A stretch of DNA of 11,478 nt from Actinomycetales bacterium (GTDB lineage: Bacteria; Actinomycetota; Actinomycetes; Actinomycetales; Actinomycetaceae), in the NCBI GenBank assembly GCA_012513625.1, contig JAAZBW010000224.1:1-11478 (forward strand). Reading direction: 5' to 3'. The notes beneath the pieces are model-generated. The model did not search any database and was not told where the DNA came from. It saw only the letters and a program-made list of their open reading frames with translations. Below, piece by piece: positions 6,614 to 11,478 of this stretch; the first letter of the stretch is position 1, and each line of letters opens with the position of its first letter. The position numbers were made by a program, and so were the translations under genes.

Positions 6614-7441
6614 ATGGCATGGACCCGGGTGGTGCACCTCGCCAGCACCGATTCCACGAACACGCACCTCATGCGCGCGCTCACCGCCGGGCCGGGGGAG
6701 TGGCCGCACCTTTCCGTGGTGGTGGCGGATGCGCAGACCGCCGGCCGGGGCCGCGCGGGGCGTGCGTGGCACTCGCGTCCGGGAGAGTCCCTCACCGCCT
6801 CCGTGGTCCTCCGTCTCGACGACGACGCCGCGCCCCCCGTCACGTGGGTTCCCCTTCTGGTGGGGGTCGCGGTGCGTCGGGCGCTTGCGCGCTGGGTCCC
6901 CACCGTCCTCAAGTGGCCGAACGACGTCCTGCTCGCCACGGATTCGGCCGAGGGTGCGGCTCCGCCCGATCGCTCGCGCGCATTCCACGGGGAAGGGGGT
7001 CCGGTGGGCTCCGCCGAGGGTGCGGCTGCGTCCTGGGGGTGGACGCCCAAGCTGGGGGGGATCCTCTGCGAACTGCACCCGAGCGGAGCGGTGGTGGCCG
7101 GCGTCGGCATCAATTGCCGCACCAGCCGCGAGGACCTGCCCGTGCCGTGGGCGGCCTCGATCGCCACGGCCACCGGCGGCTCTCCGGCGCCGCTCGACGT
7201 TCTCGAGGCGCTTGGGGAAGCCCTCCCCGCGGTTCTCGCGGACTGGGCCGGGCATGCCGCCCGGGTGAGGGCCGAGTACGAGGAGGCATGCGTCGTCGTC
7301 GGAGAGCAGGTCACCGTGACGGGAGGGCACGGACCCACGGAGGGCAGGGCTGTGGGAATCGGGCTGGACGGGGCGCTGCTCGTGGACACGGCGCGGGGTC
7401 GGCTGGAAGTGACGGCCGGAGACGTGGAGCACGTGCGCTGA
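6614..7441 (+). CDS. birA: Biotin--[acetyl-CoA-carboxylase] ligase, monofunctional
   Basis: A 275-residue biotin protein ligase. It makes biotinyl-5'-AMP from biotin and ATP and attaches biotin to the lysine of the acyl-CoA carboxylase biotin-carrier domain. Motifs in order: STDSTN (11-16); [12 protein letters not shown] (41-52), the flexible biotinyl-AMP-binding loop; KWPNDVLL (100-107); KLGGIL (146-151), with Lys146 as the expected ligand-contacting lysine; GVGINC (163-168); and an SH3-like C-terminal domain from about 228. The E. coli-type N-terminal HTH is missing, so it is an enzyme only, not the biotin repressor. It carries an extra loop of about 36 residues (roughly 109-145) between KWPNDVLL and KLGGIL, with an internal repeat. 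It is divergent from the carboxyltransferase-epsilon operon, a pairing also known in mycobacteria and corynebacteria. The stop is 55 bp before the cyclase start. Confidence 0.96.
   Translation: MAWTRVVHLASTDSTNTHLMRALTAGPGEWPHLSVVVADAQTAGRGRAGRAWHSRPGESLTASVVLRLDDDAAPPVTWVPLLVGVAVRRALARWVPTVLKWPNDVLLATDSAEGAAPPDRSRAFHGEGGPVGSAEGAAASWGWTPKLGGILCELHPSGAVVAGVGINCRTSREDLPVPWAASIATATGGSPAPLDVLEALGEALPAVLADWAGHAARVRAEYEEACVVVGEQVTVTGGHGPTEGRAVGIGLDGALLVDTARGRLEVTAGDVEHVR
6947..7027 (+). repeat. In-frame 15-bp direct repeat inside birA
   Basis: GCCGAGGGTGCGGCT occurs at 6947-6961 and at 7013-7027, 66 bp (22 codons) apart. Both copies read AEGAA (residues 112-116 and 134-138). It lies in the extra loop between two catalytic motifs and looks like a small duplication that lengthened the loop without breaking the frame. 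The sequence between the copies ([16 protein letters not shown]) is low in order-promoting residues. Confidence 0.7.
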
Positions 7442-7484
7442 GGCAAACAGTGGCAAGGCCTGTGTCGCGCGCCACATTGGCAGA

Positions 7485-7490
7485 TAGTGT
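7485..7490 (+). promoter_or_regulatory. Putative -10 element of the adenylate cyclase gene
   Basis: TAGTGT fits TAnnnT and ends exactly 6 nt before GTG 7497, so transcription should begin at the start codon. No Shine-Dalgarno sequence is present (GGACAA precedes the GTG). The -35 region (around 7461-7467, TGTGTC) is weak. ATTGGCAGA directly upstream (7476-7484) recurs before the response regulator gene. Confidence 0.5.
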
Positions 7491-7496
7491 GGACAA

Positions 7497-8981
7497 GTGA
7501 CGAAACCGCAACGGACGAACAAACAGGCGCGCGCGCACACGCCCCGCGCGTCGGCGTCCACCCCTGCGGAGAAGCCCGCGCCCGCAGCGAAGCCCGCCGA
7601 GGCAACGAAGCCCGCGCACGCCGCGAAGCCCGCCGAGGCAACGAAGCCTGCACCAGCGAAAAGGCCGGTTGGGACCACGAATCCCGCCGCGCCCGCGACG
7701 AAACCGGTCGAGCCGAAGCCGGTTGCGGCCGCAAAGCCCGTGACGACCACGAAGCCGGTGCCTGGGAAAGGGCGGACAGCGAAGGATGTGGCCGCCGTGA
7801 GGACGCTGCCGGCGGCCACGGCGCGCCGGAAGCACCCGCTGCCCACGGCTGCGAACGCCGAGCCCGCGGTGCAGGAGGTGCTGCCGGACGGTCCCTCGGA
7901 ACCTGCGCCACCCCGCCGGCGCAAGCCCACCCAGACCAAGGATGAGATCGGGCTCATCTACCTGGGTGAAGACCCGCACCTCACCATGGACGAGCTCGCG
8001 GACGCGGCCGGAACCACGGTGGCGTTCGCGAAGGACTTCTGGCGCTCCATGGGCTTCCCAAACGTACCCGAGGGCCAGGTGCGCTTTGTTGAGGCAGACG
8101 TGCAGGCGCTGCGCGGCTGGGTGGAGAGCGTGGAGTCCGGCCGAATCGATATGGACACGGCCCACTCGCTGATCCGGGCGCAGAGCTACAACATGGAGCG
8201 CCTCGCCCTCTGGCAGCTTGAGGCCGCGGTGGAGGACCTGCAGCGCAGGTACGAGTTCGATGACACGGCGGCACGCGTGATCTTCCTGGACGATCTGCCC
8301 GAGGTGCAGACCTTCATGGTGGAACAGCTCGCCTACACGTGGCGGCGGCAGGTGGTGGACCTCGTGGAGCGCACGGTGGCCGAGGTGGCGGACCGCGGGG
8401 GGGAGCCGCAGCCGAGTGAGCTCCTGCCCCTGCCGCGGGCCCTGGGATTTGTGGACATGGTGGCGTTCACCAGCAAGGCGCGCCAGGTGGGCAGCCGCGA
8501 GCTCGTGGAACTCGTGCAGGGCTTCGAATTCACCGCACGTGACGTGATCAGCGCGAACGGCGCGCGCGTGGTGAAGACGGTGGGGGATTCGGTGCTCTAC
8601 GTGGCGGACGATGTGCTTACGGCGGCGCGGGTGACGCTCGCGATCAACCAGGCGGTCGCAGCCGATCCGCGGCTCCTGCCGGTGCGGGCCTCACTCGTGT
8701 GGGGCCGCGTGGTCTCGCGTTCGGGAGACATCTTCGGGCCGGCGGTGAACCTCGCCTCCCGGCTCATCGATATTGCTCCGGCAGACACGGTCTACATGGA
8801 TGAGGGCACGGGCGCGCTCCTCGCCAAGCACCCTCGCGCTGCGGACTTCCTGCAGATCCGGCGGCCACCCGTGGTGGTACCCGGGATCGGCGAGATCACG
8901 CAGGTAGAACTCCGGTGGGCGGTCCAGCCCTCGGAGGACGAGATCTGGCTGCCCACGCGGCGCCACTCACCTACTTCTTGA
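7497..8981 (+). CDS. Class III adenylate cyclase with Rv1264-like regulatory domain and Ala/Lys/Pro-rich tail
   Basis: A 494-residue protein with no membrane segment, expected to make cAMP from ATP as a soluble dimer. Residues 1-150 are a low-complexity A/K/P/T-rich basic tail, with a 12-residue repeat at about 31-55. Residues about 155-300 resemble the regulatory domain of the mycobacterial pH-responsive cyclase Rv1264, including a MerR-like stretch ([13 protein letters not shown], then [13 protein letters not shown]). The catalytic domain (about 312-450) has all six canonical residues: metal-binding Asp320 (GFVDMVAFT) and Asp364 (KTVGDS), adenine-specifying Lys360 and Asp411 (GDIFGPAVN), and transition-state Asn418 and Arg422 (VNLASR). 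It should therefore be active and ATP-specific. GTG 7497 is chosen from the -10 box 6 nt upstream. The tail's reading is supported by repeats that keep its frame. The stop at 8979-8981 overlaps the next promoter. Confidence 0.93.
   Translation: MTKPQRTNKQARAHTPRASASTPAEKPAPAAKPAEATKPAHAAKPAEATKPAPAKRPVGTTNPAAPATKPVEPKPVAAAKPVTTTKPVPGKGRTAKDVAAVRTLPAATARRKHPLPTAANAEPAVQEVLPDGPSEPAPPRRRKPTQTKDEIGLIYLGEDPHLTMDELADAAGTTVAFAKDFWRSMGFPNVPEGQVRFVEADVQALRGWVESVESGRIDMDTAHSLIRAQSYNMERLALWQLEAAVEDLQRRYEFDDTAARVIFLDDLPEVQTFMVEQLAYTWRRQVVDLVERTVAEVADRGGEPQPSELLPLPRALGFVDMVAFTSKARQVGSRELVELVQGFEFTARDVISANGARVVKTVGDSVLYVADDVLTAARVTLAINQAVAADPRLLPVRASLVWGRVVSRSGDIFGPAVNLASRLIDIAPADTVYMDEGTGALLAKHPRAADFLQIRRPPVVVPGIGEITQVELRWAVQPSEDEIWLPTRRHSPTS
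7587..7648 (+). repeat. Tandem repeat coding the A/K/P-rich cyclase tail
   Basis: Two identical 26-bp segments (7587-7612 and 7623-7648) lie 36 bp apart, that is 12 codons. Each encodes AKPAEATKP, giving a 12-residue unit beginning [12 protein letters not shown]. Less exact KP-containing units continue on both sides, up to about 7770. Nucleotide-level identity, not just protein similarity, points to recent duplication or slippage, so repeat number may vary among strains. Confidence 0.8.
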
Positions 8982-9008
8982 CCATTTATTGGCAGAGTCC
9001 TTTACTAT
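8978..9008 (+). promoter_or_regulatory. Promoter of the two-component system operon
   Basis: The -35 candidate TTGACC (8978-8983) overlaps the cyclase TGA. The -10 candidate TACTAT (9003-9008) lies 19 bp downstream and ends 6 nt before GTG 9015. The spacer is longer than the ideal 17, but both hexamers are good. The local sequence is AT-richer than its surroundings. No Shine-Dalgarno sequence precedes the GTG, which fits a leaderless transcript. Confidence 0.6.
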
Positions 9009-9014
9009 GGCACT

Positions 9015-9701
9015 GTGACCAACGTACTGCTCGTCGAGGACGACGCCGCGATCGCCGAACCGCTCACCCGGGCACTCGGGCGCGAGGGATACAACGTCAG
9101 GGCCCACGGGACGGCTCAGAGCGCCCTCGATGATCTGGCCGAGACGGACCTCGTGATCCTGGACCTTGGGCTGCCGGACATGGACGGCCTGGATGTGGCC
9201 CGCCGGATCCGCTCCCAGGGTCTCACCACGCCGATCCTCGTGCTCACGGCTCGGGCGGATGAGGTGGACATGGTGGTGGGCCTGGACGCCGGTGCAGATG
9301 ACTACGTGACCAAGCCGTTCCGGCTCGCCGAGTTGTTGGCCCGCGTGCGGGCGCTACTGCGCCGCGTGGGCGGGGACCTCACGGATGAGGATGAGCTGGT
9401 GGCGCAGGACGTCCGAATGGACGTGGGCGCCCACCGTGCCTTCCAGGCAAAGCGTGAACTGCAGCTGACGGCCAAGGAGTTCGATCTCCTGCGGGTCCTC
9501 CTCCGGGACGCCGGCAGTGTGGTGAGCCGTGACGCGCTGATGCGCGAGGTCTGGGGTGGAACGGACGCCGCGGGGTCCACCAAGACGCTGGACATGCACG
9601 TCTCGTGGCTGCGCCGCAAGCTGGGCGATGACGCGAACGATCCCCACTACATCACCACCGTCCGCGGAATGGGCTTCCGCTTCGAGACCGCCGCTAGCTG
9701 A
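9015..9701 (+). CDS. OmpR/PhoB-family response regulator
   Basis: A 228-residue two-domain regulator. The receiver domain (1 to about 115) has the acidic pocket Glu8-Asp9-Asp10, phospho-acceptor Asp50 (VILDLGLPDMDG), Thr78 (LVLTAR) and Lys100 (YVTKPF), all intact. The winged-helix effector domain (about 128-225) shows the standard ELQLTAKEFDLLRVLL start and ends with LDMHVSWLRRKLGD and ITTVRGMGFRF. It should bind DNA direct repeats as a dimer when phosphorylated by the kinase encoded next. GTG 9015 gives the exact family N-terminus (TNVLLVEDD), so the start is secure. Its TGA overlaps the kinase ATG by 1 nt. I cannot name the regulon or assign a known pair such as MtrA or PrrA from sequence alone. 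Confidence 0.96.
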   Translation: MTNVLLVEDDAAIAEPLTRALGREGYNVRAHGTAQSALDDLAETDLVILDLGLPDMDGLDVARRIRSQGLTTPILVLTARADEVDMVVGLDAGADDYVTKPFRLAELLARVRALLRRVGGDLTDEDELVAQDVRMDVGAHRAFQAKRELQLTAKEFDLLRVLLRDAGSVVSRDALMREVWGGTDAAGSTKTLDMHVSWLRRKLGDDANDPHYITTVRGMGFRFETAAS

Positions 9702-11035
9702 TGCGCCGGCGCGCGGTCCAACTGGCCGTCGTCGCCGTGACGGTCGCGCTCCTCCTGATCGGGCTACCCCTCTCCATCCTCGGCTCGGCCATGATCTGGG
9801 ACTCGGAACAGGGCGCCCTGGACACGCGCACCCAGACCCTGGCCCGGGCCGTGGAGCGGCGCCTCACCCAGGGGGACCGGGTGGATGAGGCGATGCTTGA
9901 TCCCTGGATTGACGGCCGCGTGAACCACGCCGCGCGCATCATCGTGATCCTCCCCGAAGGGGGACGCGTGGAGACCGCGCCCCTTGGCGAGGGGCAGGTG
10001 TTGCGCTCCACCAAGGCCACCGGCGCGATCGGCAGTGGGACCGGGGCCACCGTGATCATGGAAGTGCTGGTCCGGGACGTGCAGGCCCAGATCGCCGGGA
10101 TGATCCTGTTCGTGGGAGCCGCCTCCACCGTGGCGTTCATCGTGGCGGTGTTCGTTGCCCTGAGGGGCTCGCGCAGGATTGCGGCACCGCTCATCTACCT
10201 CGCGGCCTCCGCCGAGCAGCTGGGTAGCGGCCAGGTGCGCCCCAACGTGCAGCCCTCCGGGATCGAGGAGATCGACCTCGTCCAGGACGAGCTGGTGCGC
10301 ACGGCGGACCGCATGGCCGGCCGGCTGGCGGCAGAGCGCCAGTTCGCCCGGGACGCCTCCCACCAACTCCGCACCCCACTCACCTCCCTCTCAATGCGGC
10401 TGGAGGAGATCCAGTACCTCACGGAAAGCCAGGAGGTGAAGGATGAGGCCGAGCTCTGCCTCCAGCAGGTGGAGCGCCTCACGGGAGTGGTGGACGATCT
10501 GCTGCGGACCTCCCGTCAGGCCGAGGGCGGCACCAGTGAGGCGATCAGCCTCCCGGACATCTTCGAGCAGCAGGCGGAGGAGTGGTTCGGAGCCTTCGAG
10601 AAGGCCGGACGGGAGCTCGAGTTCTCCAATGAGGCCGCGAGGATCGCGCTCGCCAGCCCGGGAGCGCTCGCCCAGGTGCTCGCCACCCTGATCGAGAACT
10701 CGCTCAAGTATGGCGCCGGCACCACCACGGTCTCCACGCGCCCTGCGGCCAGCCGCGGCGTGTTCATCGATGTGGCGGACGAGGGCGAGGGCGTCCCGGA
10801 CGAGATCGCGCCGGACGTCTTCACCCAGGGCGTCTCCGGCCACGGCTCCTCCGGTCTCGGCCTGCCGCTCGCCCGGGACCTGGTGGCGGCCGATGGCGGG
10901 CGCCTGGAGCTCACCCAGCGTCGGCCCCCAGTCTTCACCGTGTTCCTGAACCAACTGCCGGGCGAACTGGACCCCCACATTGTGCTGCCTCGTGCGGCGC
11001 TCGTGACGGTGGGGCGCCGGCGTAGGCGGCGGTAG
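9701..11035 (+). CDS. Membrane sensor histidine kinase
   Basis: A 444-residue HisKA/HATPase kinase, the partner of the preceding response regulator. TM1 is about residues 6-31 and TM2 about 131-154. The roughly 100-residue loop between them is predicted to be extracytoplasmic and has no domain I recognise. A HAMP-like linker (about 155-210) precedes the H-box FARDASHQLRTPLTSL (215-230; His221). Then come the N-box LIENSLKYG (330-338; Asn333), G1 DEGEGVPDE (360-368) and G2 GSSGLGLPLARD (382-393). All catalytic motifs are intact. ATG 9701 overlaps the regulator's TGA by 1 nt, so the two are translationally coupled, with no separate ribosome binding site of note. About 25 residues follow the ATPase fold and end in six consecutive arginines (439-444). 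The ligand is unknown. Confidence 0.95.
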   Translation: MRRRAVQLAVVAVTVALLLIGLPLSILGSAMIWDSEQGALDTRTQTLARAVERRLTQGDRVDEAMLDPWIDGRVNHAARIIVILPEGGRVETAPLGEGQVLRSTKATGAIGSGTGATVIMEVLVRDVQAQIAGMILFVGAASTVAFIVAVFVALRGSRRIAAPLIYLAASAEQLGSGQVRPNVQPSGIEEIDLVQDELVRTADRMAGRLAAERQFARDASHQLRTPLTSLSMRLEEIQYLTESQEVKDEAELCLQQVERLTGVVDDLLRTSRQAEGGTSEAISLPDIFEQQAEEWFGAFEKAGRELEFSNEAARIALASPGALAQVLATLIENSLKYGAGTTTVSTRPAASRGVFIDVADEGEGVPDEIAPDVFTQGVSGHGSSGLGLPLARDLVAADGGRLELTQRRPPVFTVFLNQLPGELDPHIVLPRAALVTVGRRRRRR

Positions 11036-11047
11036 CCGGCCGCGAAG

Positions 11048-11069
11048 GAGCGACGTTTCGTCCGGGCTC
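11048..11069 (+). terminator. Possible hairpin between kinase and glycosyltransferase genes
   Basis: GAGC (11048-11051) and GACG (11052-11055) pair with CGTC (11059-11062) and GCTC (11066-11069) around a TTT loop, with a 3-nt bulge (CGG). It begins 12 bp after the kinase stop, a sensible place for a terminator. There is no T-run, however, and the bulge weakens it. The call is tentative. Confidence 0.25.
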
Positions 11070-11106
11070 ACATCCAGCCGGAAGCGGGAGGGTGGGCGGG
11101 TTCGGC

Positions 11107-11112
11107 TACGCT
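11107..11112 (+). promoter_or_regulatory. Putative -10 element of the glycosyltransferase gene
   Basis: TACGCT ends 6 nt before GTG 11119, the same spacing as before the cyclase and response regulator genes. It is the same hexamer as before the carboxyltransferase. No -35 match is seen. It implies a leaderless mRNA and separates this gene from the two-component operon. Confidence 0.4.
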
Positions 11113-11118
11113 GATGTG

Positions 11119-11478
11119 GTGGATCCCTCAGATGCAGTGACGGTGCCGAGCGTGGCGATCGTGATGCGCACAAAGGATCGGCCGATCCTTCTCTCACGGG
11201 CTATTGATGATGTCCTCTCGCAGAGTTTCCGGGATTGGGAGCTCATCATCGTCAATGACGGGGGGGATCCGGCCAGGGTGGAGGAACTGGTGAGTGTCCG
11301 TGAGGCCAGCGCCGCAGGTCGCATCCGCGTGATCCATCACCACGAGTCCCTCGGCATGGAAGCCGCCTCCAACGCCGCGATCCGCGCCTCCGCATCCGAG
11401 TTCCTCGCGGTCCATGATGATGACGACACGTGGGACCCTGACTTCTTACACCTCACCGTGGACTACCTCAACACTCCA
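11119..11478 (+). CDS. Family 2 glycosyltransferase, N-terminal part (cut by window edge)
   Basis: 120 codons are visible and the frame stays open to the edge. The GT-A nucleotide-sugar-binding fold is clear. VAIVMRTKDRPILLSRAIDD (12-31) is the first strand and helix. VLSQSFRDWELIIVNDGGD (32-50) contains the second Asp motif. LGMEAASNAAIRASASEFLAV (78-98) leads to HDDDDTWDP (99-107), the DxD-type metal and nucleotide-sugar site. Such enzymes transfer a sugar from a nucleotide donor to cell-wall polymers, glycolipids or proteins. Acceptor and donor cannot be told from this fragment. The start could also be GTG 11116 or GTG 11092; 11119 is preferred because the -10 box ends 6 nt before it. It lies 83 bp after the kinase stop. 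Confidence 0.88.
   Translation, partial: MDPSDAVTVPSVAIVMRTKDRPILLSRAIDDVLSQSFRDWELIIVNDGGDPARVEELVSVREASAAGRIRVIHHHESLGMEAASNAAIRASASEFLAVHDDDDTWDPDFLHLTVDYLNTP

Noticed and set aside
7587..7648. CRISPR-like or mobile-element repeat
   Set aside because: The repeat is in frame at a 12-codon period and encodes a protein tail. There are no spacers, terminal inverted repeats or target-site duplications.
7487..7945. Plus-strand open frame in another phase over the cyclase tail
   Set aside because: It is a shadow of the repeat-rich tail. Only the 7497 frame continues into the regulatory and catalytic domains.
6500..7957. Long minus-strand open frame continuous with the carboxyltransferase (would make a protein of about 1000 residues)
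   Set aside because: It is antisense to birA and the cyclase tail. Its Gly/Ala/Phe-rich stretch is only the complement of the A/K/P repeats, and the family N-terminus starts at GTG 6499.

Overview
The window is a GC-rich, gene-dense segment that reads like an actinobacterial chromosome. It has GTG starts, G/C-ending codons, an acyl-CoA carboxylase epsilon subunit (a protein I know only from actinobacteria), a monofunctional biotin protein ligase, a large LAL-type LuxR regulator and a Rv1264-like adenylate cyclase. A Micrococcales-type organism is plausible, but I cannot fix the genus. No transposase, CRISPR array, phage gene, tRNA or rRNA is visible.

Layout. Positions 1-1446 (-) hold most of a DUF885 metallopeptidase-like protein that runs off the left edge. 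A 541-base gene-free region (1447-1987) follows, with several inverted repeats, including a strong 37-nt hairpin and two mutually exclusive hairpins. A MalT-like LAL regulator follows (1988-4636, +). An in-frame TAG at 4478-4480 interrupts it inside its C-terminal LuxR helix-turn-helix, while the 51 codons after the stop still encode a good HTH. Converging on it are acyl-CoA carboxylase epsilon (4683-4937, -) and the carboxyltransferase (4934-6499, -), which overlap by 4 nt. Divergent from these is birA (6614-7441, +). Then come a class III adenylate cyclase with an Ala/Lys/Pro-rich N-terminal tail (7497-8981, +), an OmpR-type response regulator (9015-9701, +) overlapping by 1 nt with its histidine kinase (9701-11035, +), and the start of a family 2 glycosyltransferase (11119 to the right edge, +).

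How the parts fit. BirA attaches biotin to the biotin-carrier subunit that the 4934-6499 carboxyltransferase works with, so the central block is a biotin/acyl-CoA carboxylation locus. Its biotin carboxylase/carrier subunit is not in the window. The cyclase and the two-component system are signalling genes placed back to back. The promoter of the response regulator overlaps the cyclase stop codon.

Most notable observations: (1) the amber codon in an otherwise intact LAL regulator; (2) five genes with a TAnnnT -10 box ending exactly 6 or 7 nt before the start codon, which points to widespread leaderless transcription; (3) the structured intergenic region before the LAL gene; (4) the histone-H1-like repeat tail on the adenylate cyclase. 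I see no clear multi-gene system that is wholly new.
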